Shown: piece by piece, positions 14,538-21,506 of the stretch
Layout: the number at the start of each line of letters is the position of its first letter
How positions within the stretch are numbered: the first letter of the stretch is position 1
From: Bacteroidales bacterium
GTDB lineage: Bacteria; Bacteroidota; Bacteroidia; Bacteroidales; UBA932
Length of the DNA stretch: 21,506 nucleotides
Direction: 5' to 3'
NCBI GenBank assembly: GCA_017615445.1
Contig: JAGAAD010000046.1
Coordinates: 1-21,506, forward strand
Notes under the pieces: model-generated
Told to the model about the DNA's origin: nothing
Databases searched by the model: none
Seen by the model: only the letters and a program-made list of their open reading frames with translations
Translations under genes and position numbers: made by a program

Positions 14538-15665
14538 ATGAAACCGACCATAGTCGAAGTAACGACAAAAAAGCAGCTGAAGCAGTTCGTGCACTGGCAG
14601 AATGAGTTCTACAAAGACTGCCCCTATTATACCCCCGCCATAGAAGCCGACGAAGTGACCAGTCTCACTCCGGAGGGAAATGCCGCGTTTGAATTCTGCA
14701 CGGCAAAGTCCTGGCTGGCGTATGGCCCGGACGGGAAGATAGTCGGCCGTGTGACCGGAATTATCAACCCTCGCGCGAATGAGCATTGGGGTAAGAAGCA
14801 GGTGCGCTTCGGCTGGATAGACTATGTAAACGATGTGGATGTCGTCCGCGCCCTGATAGACACAGTGGGCGAGTGGGGCAAGTCGCAGGGAATGGACACC
14901 ATAGTGGGCCCGCTCGGCTTCTCCGACATGGACAAAGAAGGCATGCTGATCGAGGGTTTCGACCGCTTCGCGCCGTTCACCACCATCTATAACTACGACT
15001 ACTACGGCCCGCTGCTTGAGCAGATCGGCTTCGAAAAAGACGCGGACTGGATCCAGCGCACGGTGACTTTCCCGGACGACGACAGCCGCATCTACCGCGG
15101 CGCGGACATGGTGGAGGAGCGCTACGGCCTGCATGTGGTGAAGGGTCTGAGCGGCAAGGAAATGGTCAAGAGGTACGGTATGAAGCTTTTCCATACTTAC
15201 AACGAGTCCTTCGCCCCTCTGTATGAGTTCATCCCTCTGACAGACGGTCAGATCGAGAATATACTCCGCGATTTCGGCACCCTGATGGATCCGGATTTCC
15301 TCTGCATCCTGGTGGATTCCGAGGACAATATAGTGGGCTTCGCCGTCTGCGTGCCTTCACCCGCGAAGGCTCTTCGCAAGAACAAGGGAAAACTCCTGCC
15401 TTTCGGCTGGATTCCGCTTCTTCGTGCCGTCAAGGGCCACAACGAAGAGCTCGAGGCTCTGATGATAGGCGTGCATCCGGACTACCAGAACAAGGGAGCA
15501 TTCATGCCCATGTTCCGCTTCATCCTGGACAGCTGCAAGAAGAGGGGAGTCAAGATTATGTACAACAACCCGCAGCTGGAAGACAACTACCGCGTGATGA
15601 ACATCTTCGCCCCCTACAACCCTCAGTTCTACATGCGTCGCCGCTCCTACAAGAGAGCGATCTAG
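14538..15665 (+). CDS. GNAT-fold N-acetyltransferase-like protein
   Basis: A 375-residue protein resembling the large GNAT-like N-acetyltransferase proteins common in Bacteroidetes. Conserved blocks are FVHWQNEFYKDCPYYTPAIEAD near the N-terminus, then GRVTGIINPRANEHWGKKQVRFGWID (about residues 74-99), MDTIVGPLGFSDMDKEGMLIEGFD, PLLEQIGFEKDADW, and a second GNAT-like half with EDNIVGFAV, EALMIGVHPDYQNKGAFMPMFRFIL and a KIMYNNPQLEDN segment. The acyl-CoA-binding loop HPDYQNKG is a loose form of motif A. The ATG at 14538 is preferred over an in-frame TTG at 14532. It is the first of three closely spaced genes. Substrate unknown. Confidence 0.85.
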   Translation: MKPTIVEVTTKKQLKQFVHWQNEFYKDCPYYTPAIEADEVTSLTPEGNAAFEFCTAKSWLAYGPDGKIVGRVTGIINPRANEHWGKKQVRFGWIDYVNDVDVVRALIDTVGEWGKSQGMDTIVGPLGFSDMDKEGMLIEGFDRFAPFTTIYNYDYYGPLLEQIGFEKDADWIQRTVTFPDDDSRIYRGADMVEERYGLHVVKGLSGKEMVKRYGMKLFHTYNESFAPLYEFIPLTDGQIENILRDFGTLMDPDFLCILVDSEDNIVGFAVCVPSPAKALRKNKGKLLPFGWIPLLRAVKGHNEELEALMIGVHPDYQNKGAFMPMFRFILDSCKKRGVKIMYNNPQLEDNYRVMNIFAPYNPQFYMRRRSYKRAI

Positions 15666-15669
15666 CGGT

Positions 15670-16524
15670 ATGAAACGTCTGTCCATATTACTCTTGTCAG
15701 CCATTCTGGCTGTCGCTTGCATCGGCGGGCAGAAGCAGAAGAAGTCTGCCCCGCAGACAGTGACGCTGCAGTTGCCGAGCGCGCCCTCGATGATGGATGG
15801 ACAGGAGCAGGCGGAGTATGTGGTGGAGCACTACTGGCAGAACTACAAACCTGAGATAGACAGCGTCTCCCTCGAGCAGGCATTCTGCAACTGGTGCGTA
15901 TTCACGGAATATGTGAGCCGCGAGGCTTCGATCAAATCGCTGCTGAGCGCCTACGACAAAGCCCCTGAGCGCATTCTGCCGCTGGCGGAGAAATATCTCT
16001 ACGATCCGAATTCCCCCTACCGCGACGAAGATTTCTACGGCGCTCTCGCGGCCCATGTCGGGACTCCCGAGATGCTGGCTTTAGCAAAGGTGTGCGCGCT
16101 GAACCCGGTGGGTTCGAAGGCTGCGGATTTCGTCTGGGAAGACGCCCGCGGCCGCCGGCACCACCTCTATGAGATCAAGGCCGGATACACCATCCTGTTC
16201 TTCAGCAATCCGGGCTGCAATGCCTGCAAAGGAATAATAGACGAGATCGGAGCGTCACAAGCCATCCAGGCGGCTTTGAACGCCGGCTATGTCGCAGTCG
16301 TGAACATCTACATAGACGAAGACCTGGACGCATGGCGCGACTATCTGCCCGCCTACCCGAAGACCTGGCACACCGGCTTCGATCCGTTCCTCACACTCCG
16401 AAACGACACAATCTATCATATCCGGGCTATCCCTTCTGTCTACCTTCTCGCAGCGGACAAGACCGTCCTGCTGAAAGACGCCCCCACCGACAGACTGATT
16501 GCCTATCTTGAAAACAGTCTATGA
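15670..16524 (+). CDS. Thioredoxin-fold lipoprotein, DUF5106-like
   Basis: A 284-residue lipoprotein. The signal peptide ends in a lipobox LAVAC with lipidated Cys17, so the mature protein is membrane-anchored in the envelope. A helical region (about 40-145) precedes a thioredoxin/TlpA-like domain: GSKAADFVWEDARGRRHHLYEI, YTILFFSNPGCNACK with the CxxC pair C183/C186, VAVVNIYIDEDLDAWRDY, and AIPSVYLLAADKTVLLKDAP with the cis-proline segment (IPSVYLL). This matches the DUF5106/TlpA-like proteins of Bacteroidetes, probably involved in thiol-disulfide exchange. It begins 4 bases after the previous stop, and its own stop overlaps the next start as ATGA. Confidence 0.88.
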   Translation: MKRLSILLLSAILAVACIGGQKQKKSAPQTVTLQLPSAPSMMDGQEQAEYVVEHYWQNYKPEIDSVSLEQAFCNWCVFTEYVSREASIKSLLSAYDKAPERILPLAEKYLYDPNSPYRDEDFYGALAAHVGTPEMLALAKVCALNPVGSKAADFVWEDARGRRHHLYEIKAGYTILFFSNPGCNACKGIIDEIGASQAIQAALNAGYVAVVNIYIDEDLDAWRDYLPAYPKTWHTGFDPFLTLRNDTIYHIRAIPSVYLLAADKTVLLKDAPTDRLIAYLENSL

Positions 16525-16925
16525 AACCATATATCCACGAAGTAAAATACTACGAATGCGACCGGATGGGCATCGTGCACCATTCATATTACGCGCGTTT
16601 TATGGAAGAAGCGCGAATCGATTTGCTCAATCAGCTGGGTTATCCTTTCGAAAAAATGGAAGAAGAGGGCATAGTCTCCCCGGTAGTCAGTTTGTCCATT
16701 GATTTCAAGAAGCCGACAACTTTCCCCGATAAGATCGAGATCGAAGTTCGCGTCAAAGAAATGACCGAACTGAAAGTCACCTTCGCCTACACTATGAAAT
16801 CTGCCGGCGCGCTCGTCTGCCGCGCCACCAGCACTCACTGCTTCCTCGGCCCGGATCACCGTCCCGTCGTCTACGCCGACAAGTGGCCCGACCTCACCGC
16901 AAAACTTAGCGATTTGGCGCAATAG
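16521..16925 (+). CDS. YbgC/FadM-type acyl-CoA thioesterase (hotdog fold)
   Basis: A 134-residue 4HBT-family thioesterase expected to hydrolyse acyl-CoA thioesters in the cytoplasm. The active-site block YYECDRMGIVHHSYYARFMEEAR (from residue 10) holds the catalytic aspartate D14 and the following MGIVHH. The central hotdog strands are VSLSIDFKKPTTFPDKIEIEVRV and the late ATSTHCFLG. Length is normal for the family. The start overlaps the stop of the lipoprotein gene by 4 bases, so translation is probably coupled. It is the last gene of the operon, followed by a hairpin and T-tract. Confidence 0.92.
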   Translation: MKPYIHEVKYYECDRMGIVHHSYYARFMEEARIDLLNQLGYPFEKMEEEGIVSPVVSLSIDFKKPTTFPDKIEIEVRVKEMTELKVTFAYTMKSAGALVCRATSTHCFLGPDHRPVVYADKWPDLTAKLSDLAQ

Positions 16926-16928
16926 GAT

Positions 16929-16999
16929 AAGCTTAGGCTCTTTTTGTGGTTAAGCTTCGTCGAATTGGCGAAGCTTAATATGTTTTTGCTCCTAAGCTT
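16929..16999 (+). terminator. Nested AAGCTT hairpins with T-tract between thioesterase and glpA
   Basis: The inner stem is TTAAGCTTCG (16950-16959) with CGAAGCTTAA (16969-16978), 10 bp perfect, followed by TATGTTTTTG: a good intrinsic terminator for the upstream operon. An outer pair, AAGCTTAGG (16929-16937) with CCTAAGCTT (16991-16999), is 9 bp perfect and encloses it. AAGCTT therefore occurs four times in 71 bases, and alternative pairings are possible. The segment ends 22 bases before the glpA -7 box. Confidence 0.7.
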
Positions 17000-17021
17000 C
17001 GGAATATCGCACACGAATTGT

Positions 17022-17029
17022 TATATTTG
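17022..17029 (+). promoter_or_regulatory. -7 box of the glp operon (leaderless-type spacing)
   Basis: TATATTTG matches TAnnTTTG and lies 6 bases before the glpA ATG at 17036. It excludes a TTG start at 17018. Confidence 0.78.
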
Positions 17030-17035
17030 TGTGCT

Positions 17036-18604
17036 ATGAGAACGGAATACGATGTGATAATCATAGGCGGAGGGGCGACGGGAGCCGGAACCGCGCGCGA
17101 CTGCGCGATGCGAGGCCTCAGGACGCTGCTCGTGGAGCGCGCGGACATCGCGGACGGAGCCTCAGGCCGTAACCACGGCCTGCTCCATAGCGGCGCGCGC
17201 TATGCGGTGAATGACCGCGAATCTGCCGCCGAATGTATCGGAGAAAATCTCATCCTTAGGAGAATCGCCGCTTCTTGTGTGGAGCAGACGGAGGGCCTGT
17301 TCATAACCCTTCCGGAGGACGATCTGGAGTATCAGGCGAAGTTCGTGGAGTGCTGCAAGGCCGCGGGAATCAAGGCTGAAGTGCTGGACCCGAAGCTCGC
17401 GCTGAAACTCGAACCGGAGATCAATCCGGAGATCATAGGCGCCGTGAAGGTGCCGGACGCGTCAGTGGATCCCTTCCGGCTGGTTGCCGCGAACGTGCTG
17501 GACGCGAAGCTGCACGGCGCGGACATCCTCACCGGCTGGGAAGTGGTGGAATTCCTGAAGGAAATGGTCACCATCACCGGCGTCCGTATCCGTAACGTCC
17601 ACACCGGTGAAATCAAGAACATAAGAGCGCATTACACAGTCAACGCCGCAGGAATCTGGGGCGCGAAGATAGCCGAGATGGCCGGAGCCCACATAGGCAT
17701 GCTGCCCTCGAAGGGAGCCCTGCTGGTCTTCGGACATCGAGCCGCGAAGATGGTGATCAACCGCTGCCGCAAGCCGGCGAATGCGGATATTCTGGTGCCG
17801 GGAGATGTCGTGAGCGTGATAGGCACGACCTCCGATAAGGTCCCGTTCGAGGAATGCGACGACATGAAAGTGACCCGCAGGGAAGTGGAGATTCTCCTTA
17901 CTGAGGGTTGCAAGCTGGTGCCCTCGCTCGCCAGCACGCGCATCATCCGCGCGTACGCGGGCGTCCGACCGCTGGTCGCGGACGACAGCGACCCTTCCGG
18001 ACGCAACGTAAGCCGCGGAATAGTCCTTCTGGACCATGCCACTCGCGACGGAATCCGCGGTTTCATCTCCATAACCGGCGGAAAACTGACCACTTACCGC
18101 CTGATGGCCGAGATGACGACAGATCTCATTTGCAAAAAGCTCGGCCTTGAAAAGCCTTGCGAGACTGCCGTCAAACCGCTGCCCGGCTCGGAGCGCGAAG
18201 CGGAGAAACTCCCGCGCAAGACCTGGACGGTGGGGCAGAAGGCGGCTTTCGGGCGCCATGGAGGCGAGGTCGAGAAAATGGACTTCAGCAAAGCCGAGGA
18301 GATCTGCGAGTGCGAGCACGTCACCCGCGCCGAGATAGCCTATGCGGTCCGCGAACTTGGCGTCCGCAGTCTGGACGACCTTCGCAGGCGCACGCGCGTG
18401 GGCATGGGCACCTGCCAGAGCTCGTTCTGCGTGCTGAAAGCGGCGAAGGTGCTGGCCGAGGAGCTCGGAACGCCCGAGAAGGCAGATGAGCTGGCGAAGG
18501 ACTTCCTTCGCGAGCGTTGGAAAGGAATCAAGCCCGTGTGCTGGGGAGACCAGATGCGCGAGGCCGAACATATGAGAAATCTTTATAAGGAGGCGGCCAA
18601 ATGA
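17036..18604 (+). CDS. glpA: Anaerobic glycerol-3-phosphate dehydrogenase subunit A
   Basis: The FAD-binding catalytic subunit oxidises sn-glycerol-3-phosphate to dihydroxyacetone phosphate and passes electrons through GlpB/GlpC to quinone. The 522-residue protein begins with the Rossmann motif VIIIGGGATGAG (7-18), followed by LVERADIADGASGRNHGLLHSGARYA, the FAD/substrate segment of the GlpA/GlpD family. HYTVNAAGIWG, RAYAGVRPLV and GFISITGGKLTTYRLMAE are further family blocks. The C-terminal BFD-like [2Fe-2S] domain keeps four cysteines (about C424, C426, C460 and C465: CEC ... GTCQSSFC). Length is close to E. coli GlpA. The start at 17036 is set by the -7 box 6 bases upstream. The stop overlaps the glpB start by 4 bases. 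Confidence 0.96.
   Translation: MRTEYDVIIIGGGATGAGTARDCAMRGLRTLLVERADIADGASGRNHGLLHSGARYAVNDRESAAECIGENLILRRIAASCVEQTEGLFITLPEDDLEYQAKFVECCKAAGIKAEVLDPKLALKLEPEINPEIIGAVKVPDASVDPFRLVAANVLDAKLHGADILTGWEVVEFLKEMVTITGVRIRNVHTGEIKNIRAHYTVNAAGIWGAKIAEMAGAHIGMLPSKGALLVFGHRAAKMVINRCRKPANADILVPGDVVSVIGTTSDKVPFEECDDMKVTRREVEILLTEGCKLVPSLASTRIIRAYAGVRPLVADDSDPSGRNVSRGIVLLDHATRDGIRGFISITGGKLTTYRLMAEMTTDLICKKLGLEKPCETAVKPLPGSEREAEKLPRKTWTVGQKAAFGRHGGEVEKMDFSKAEEICECEHVTRAEIAYAVRELGVRSLDDLRRRTRVGMGTCQSSFCVLKAAKVLAEELGTPEKADELAKDFLRERWKGIKPVCWGDQMREAEHMRNLYKEAAK
18587..18593 (+). promoter_or_regulatory. Shine-Dalgarno-like AAGGAGG before glpB
   Basis: AAGGAGG lies 7 bases before the glpB ATG, inside the last glpA codons. 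Strong Shine-Dalgarno sequences are rare in Bacteroidetes and none is evident at the other starts here, so it may help reinitiation or be a chance result of Lys-Glu codons. Confidence 0.4.
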
Positions 18605-19119
18605 AATTCGATGTGATAATCATAGGCGGCGACCGCAAGGACGCCGAGGCCGGCCTCAATTGGCTGTTTGAGAAAAAGAGCGTGTGCCTGATCGCACGCG
18701 GCGGCCTGATCGGCGTGTCGCCGGAAGAAAGGGCGAAGTTCGTGCAGGCCGGAGGAACGCTCCTCTGCTCGGACGCGGTCAGCAAGGTGGAATGGAACGA
18801 GGACGGTTCCGTGGCCAGGCTGTGGACTGAAAACCTGGGACAGACGCCTCTGGAGGCGGATCTCTATGTCCTGGCGGCCGGGCGCTTTGTCAGCGGCGGT
18901 CTGCGTTCGGACATGAACCGTGTGTGGGAGCCGGTGTTCGGCGCGGACGTGCAGTTCGAGCCGGATCCGGAAAAATGGTGCAGCGAGGATTTCTTCGCGC
19001 CGCAGCCGTTCGAGGGCTTCGGAGTGAAGACCGCCGCGCCGAACAAAGTCTTGAAAGACGGCAAGCCGGTCCGTAACCTGATTGCCTACGGGGAAATAAT
19101 AGCGCATAAAATAAGTTAG
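18601..19119 (+). CDS. glpB: Short-form anaerobic glycerol-3-phosphate dehydrogenase subunit B
   Basis: GlpB normally anchors GlpAC to the membrane and binds flavin; E. coli GlpB is about 419 residues. This protein has 172. Its N-terminus MKFDVIIIGG resembles GlpB, but the dinucleotide-binding loop reads GGDRKDAEAG instead of GGGxxGxxxG. Residues from about 43 onward align with the last third of GlpB: FVQAGGTLL, VLAAGRFVSGGLRSD, EPVFGADV, WCSEDFFAPQPFEGFGVKT and NLIAYGEII. A central part of some 200-250 residues and the extreme C-terminus (the usual GSGxA-type FAD segment) are missing. The frame is intact, with ATGA overlap to glpA and 4 bases to glpC, so it looks like a maintained reduced form rather than a decaying pseudogene. 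Flavin binding is doubtful. Confidence 0.85.
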   Translation: MKFDVIIIGGDRKDAEAGLNWLFEKKSVCLIARGGLIGVSPEERAKFVQAGGTLLCSDAVSKVEWNEDGSVARLWTENLGQTPLEADLYVLAAGRFVSGGLRSDMNRVWEPVFGADVQFEPDPEKWCSEDFFAPQPFEGFGVKTAAPNKVLKDGKPVRNLIAYGEIIAHKIS

Positions 19120-19123
19120 GGAT

Positions 19124-20356
19124 ATGCAGGAAACGAACATTAGCGCAGCGAATCTGGAGATGTGCCTCAAGTGCAATCTCTGCACGGAAGTGTGCCCGAT
19201 GTACGCGGTGAACCCGTACTATCCCGGCCCGAAGCAGGCGGGGCCCGACGGCGAACGCTATCGCCTCAAGGACCCTGAGTTCTTCGACTATTCCCTGAAG
19301 TTCTGCCTGAACTGCAAGCGCTGCGAGGTGGTGTGCCCCTCGGGCGTGAAGGTGGCGGACATAATCGCCGTGAACCGTCTGAAGTACGGCAAGCCCTCGC
19401 ACCCCCTGCGAGACCGCATGCTCGCCAGCACGGACCTCGTCGGCACGATGACCGTACCGCTGGCCGGCCTCGCGAACCCCGTGCTCGGGCTCGGCATCAC
19501 TAAATCCGTGATGGACGGCGTCCTGGGCATAAGCGAGAAGCGCACCTTCCCGAAATACAGCACCCAGAAATTCGTGACCTGGTTCAAGAGGCACGCCGCC
19601 GAGCAAGCTGCCTACAAGAAACAGATCCATTATTTCCACGGCTGCTATGTGAATTACAATTACCCGCAGCTTGGAAAAGACTTCGTGCATCTGATGAACG
19701 CCTGCGGCTTCGGCGTCAAACTTCTCGAAAAAGAGAAATGCTGCGGAGTGGCCCTGATAGCGAACGGTTTCGGCGACCAGGCCCGCAAGCAGGCCGGCAT
19801 TAATCTGGAGAGCATACGCAAGGCCGGGACTGAGGTCCTGACCACCTCCAGCACCTGCACCTTCACCATGCGCGACGAATACGAAGGCGTCCTCGGCCTT
19901 CCGAACGAAGACGTCCGCGACCGCATTCTCCTCGCCGTCAAATGGCTCTACGACAAGATAGAAGCAGGGGAGATCAGGCTCGCATATCGCGAAGATTTCA
20001 AGCTGAAAGCCGTTTACCACACGCCCTGCCATATGCAGAAGATGGGCTGGCAGCAGTACTCGATCCAGCTGCTTCGCCAGATTCCCGGCCTCGACCTGAA
20101 AGTCCTGGGCCAGCATTGCTGCGGCATCAGCGGCACCTTCGGTTTCAAGAAAGAGAACTACGAATGGTCCAAGGAGATTGGCCAGCCGCTCTTCGAGGAC
20201 ATCCGTAAAGCTGAACCGGAAGCGGTCATCACGGACTGCGAGACCTGCAAGTGGCAGATCGAAGCCTTCACCAATGTCCGGACCCTCAATCCGATCAGCG
20301 TGCTGGCGCAGGCCATAGATTTTGAGAAAACACAAAAACTGAATGAAAACCAATAA
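19124..20356 (+). CDS. glpC: Anaerobic glycerol-3-phosphate dehydrogenase iron-sulfur subunit C
   Basis: It carries electrons from GlpA to the quinone pool. The 410-residue protein opens with two ferredoxin-type [4Fe-4S] motifs: C14, C17, C20, C24 (MCLKCNLCTEVCP) and C61, C64, C67, C71 (FCLNCKRCEVVCP). Two CCG domains follow, typical of GlpC, HdrB and related subunits: HGCYVNY ... KCCGVALIANGFG, and HTPCHMQKMG ... HCCGISGTFG with a late DCETCKWQIE. A hydrophobic stretch of about 25 residues around 105-130 may help membrane association. It starts 4 bases after glpB, and its last 14 bases overlap glpT. Confidence 0.95.
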   Translation: MQETNISAANLEMCLKCNLCTEVCPMYAVNPYYPGPKQAGPDGERYRLKDPEFFDYSLKFCLNCKRCEVVCPSGVKVADIIAVNRLKYGKPSHPLRDRMLASTDLVGTMTVPLAGLANPVLGLGITKSVMDGVLGISEKRTFPKYSTQKFVTWFKRHAAEQAAYKKQIHYFHGCYVNYNYPQLGKDFVHLMNACGFGVKLLEKEKCCGVALIANGFGDQARKQAGINLESIRKAGTEVLTTSSTCTFTMRDEYEGVLGLPNEDVRDRILLAVKWLYDKIEAGEIRLAYREDFKLKAVYHTPCHMQKMGWQQYSIQLLRQIPGLDLKVLGQHCCGISGTFGFKKENYEWSKEIGQPLFEDIRKAEPEAVITDCETCKWQIEAFTNVRTLNPISVLAQAIDFEKTQKLNENQ

Positions 20357-21506
20357 ATCCTTCAAGTTCTGGCAGTGGTGGACTATCATCGTGTCGATGG
20401 TGGTCTATTCAATCTTCTATTTCGTACGCAAGAACTTCTCGATCGCTATGCCGGGCCTAACGGCCGAATACGGCATCAGCAACACGAGCTTCGGTATAAT
20501 AATCGCGATAGGCTCGCTGATCTACGGTCTCAGCCGTTTCATAAACGGCTTCATAGTGGAGAAGGTGAGCACGAAAGTGTTCATGGCGATCGGCCTGCTG
20601 CTCTGCGCCGCCGCGAACTTCTGCTTCGGCTTCGGAGTGGACCTGAGCTATGCGATCACGGGCGTCCACGAAGGCCCGCAGTTCATAAACATGCTCATCC
20701 TCGTGATGGGCATCACGATAGTGCTGAACCAGTATTTCCAGGGCTGCGGATATCCGCCGTGCGCGCGCATGCTCCCGCAGTGGATCGCGCCCAACGAGCT
20801 CAGCACCAAGATGAGCATCTGGAACACCTCGCACTCGATAGGCAGTTTCATCGCAGTCATCATCTGCGGTATGATCATGACGGGCATGGGCTCGGACATG
20901 ACCGGCAGCCCGGAGATAGTCGAGCGCATCGCCACCAACCTCGCCGGCAGCATCAAGGGCTGGGACAACCTCGCGGCCGCGGATCAGACCGCCCGCATAA
21001 TGAGCTACGCCGGACACTACGGCGCATGGCGCATGTGCTTCATAATTCCGGCCGTAGTCGCCGTGGGCGCAGCGATCCTGTGCCTCCTCGCCCTTAAGGA
21101 CACCCCGCAGAGCGTGGGCCTGCCCGAAATCAAGGGCACGGAGACCGGCAAGGAAAAGACCGAAAAGATCCCGGGCGCGCACAAGAAGTTCCTCGCGCAC
21201 ATGGTCTTCCGCAATAAATGGGTCTGGATCCTTTCCCTCGCCAACATCTTCGTCTACGTCCTCCGTATGGGCGTGCTGGACTGGGGCCCGAAGTTCCTAA
21301 CTGAGGACCGCGGAATGAACATCAAGAGCGCGGCATGGTCCGTGGCTCTGTTCGAGCTGTCCGCAATCGTGGGCACCATCTTCGCCGGCTGGGCGTCCGA
21401 CCACATCTTCAAGGGCAAGTCGCACAGGATGTGCCTCTTCTCCATGACGGGCGCCGTGCTGTTCCTGGCGCTGTTCGCGCTGGTGGACATGCCGGTGGTC
21501 CTGTCC
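20343..21506 (+). CDS. glpT: Glycerol-3-phosphate/phosphate antiporter (MFS), cut by window edge
   Basis: A major facilitator that imports glycerol-3-phosphate in exchange for inorganic phosphate, supplying the GlpABC enzyme. The frame is open from the ATG at 20343 to the last base (388 codons); the remaining C-terminal helices lie outside. GlpT features are FVRKNFSIAMPG with R29, FQGCGYPPCARMLPQW (133-147), WNTSHSIGS with H164, the post-helix-6 motif KDTPQSVGLP, and VLRMGVLDWGPKFL with R308. R29, H164 and R308 match R45, H165 and R269 of E. coli GlpT. The spacing shows about 35-40 extra residues, mostly at 181-225 (GMGSDMTGSPEIV...), between helices 5 and 6 on the predicted periplasmic side. 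The 14-base overlap with glpC implies coupled expression. Confidence 0.95.
   Translation, partial: MKTNKSFKFWQWWTIIVSMVVYSIFYFVRKNFSIAMPGLTAEYGISNTSFGIIIAIGSLIYGLSRFINGFIVEKVSTKVFMAIGLLLCAAANFCFGFGVDLSYAITGVHEGPQFINMLILVMGITIVLNQYFQGCGYPPCARMLPQWIAPNELSTKMSIWNTSHSIGSFIAVIICGMIMTGMGSDMTGSPEIVERIATNLAGSIKGWDNLAAADQTARIMSYAGHYGAWRMCFIIPAVVAVGAAILCLLALKDTPQSVGLPEIKGTETGKEKTEKIPGAHKKFLAHMVFRNKWVWILSLANIFVYVLRMGVLDWGPKFLTEDRGMNIKSAAWSVALFELSAIVGTIFAGWASDHIFKGKSHRMCLFSMTGAVLFLALFALVDMPVVLS

Noticed and set aside
18890..20389. 499-codon minus-strand frame opposite glpB/glpC, and similar long antisense frames opposite uraA (7486-8610) and azgA (5260-6423)
   Set aside because: They arise from G+C-rich codon bias on the opposite strand. 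Their translations are low-complexity and charge-rich with no family motif, while the opposite strand encodes clear proteins.
1..21506. CRISPR arrays, tRNA/rRNA genes, transposases, integrases, restriction or defence systems
   Set aside because: Looked for in every gap and on both strands; none seen. Gaps are short and genes are housekeeping or metabolic.

Overview
The window looks like chromosomal DNA from an anaerobic member of the Bacteroidales, from a lineage with G+C-rich coding sequence. The main evidence is the promoter type: nine gene starts carry the Bacteroidetes -7 box (TAnnTTTG), and almost none has a Shine-Dalgarno site. The gene content agrees: a membrane proton/sodium pyrophosphatase, an anaerobic glycerol-3-phosphate dehydrogenase operon, a DUF5106-type lipoprotein and a DUF5020 outer-membrane barrel. 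A gut or rumen lineage is plausible, but the genus cannot be read from the sequence. No rRNA, tRNA, CRISPR array, insertion sequence, integrase or phage gene was found. Genes are densely packed; the longest gene-free stretch is 4800-5061 (262 bases), which holds three hairpins.

Layout. (1) 1-852, minus: N-terminal part of the pyrophosphatase hppA, divergent from a CYTH-domain gene (980-1528). The two promoters sit beside the arms of a 22-bp inverted repeat. (2) 1529-2719, minus: an unrecognised membrane protein, meeting the CYTH gene stop to stop. (3) 2790-4799, plus: an apparent operon of a YhfC-type membrane protein, an AlkD-like DNA glycosylase and a GNAT acetyltransferase. (4) 10690 down to 5062, minus: a nucleobase operon, guaB - guaA - uraA - DUF5020 porin-like barrel - AzgA-type purine permease. 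(5) 10794-13721, plus: a 975-residue protein joining two receiver-like domains to a PEP-synthase-type ATP-binding domain. (6) 13722-14483, minus: a radical SAM protein. (7) 14538-16925, plus: an operon of a GNAT-like protein, a thioredoxin-fold lipoprotein and a YbgC-type thioesterase, closed by a terminator. (8) 17036-21506, plus: glpA-glpB-glpC-glpT, with glpT running off the right edge.

How the genes fit together. The guaB-to-azgA operon links the two enzymes from IMP to GMP with inner-membrane uptake of uracil and purines and a probable outer-membrane channel, so synthesis and salvage are co-expressed. Both enzymes are reduced: IMP dehydrogenase has no CBS (Bateman) domain, and GMP synthase has no glutaminase domain. 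The glp operon combines glycerol-3-phosphate import with its oxidation into the quinone pool, but its GlpB is less than half the usual length.

The most unusual signals are small-scale. A 59-base near-perfect palindrome lies in frame inside the CYTH gene and encodes an extra peptide segment. A second short palindrome lies inside the AlkD gene. A 50-base tandem repeat of hairpins covers the YhfC/AlkD junction. The distance from the -7 box to the ATG is bimodal (4-7 or 18-22 bases), which suggests that about half of these transcripts are leaderless.
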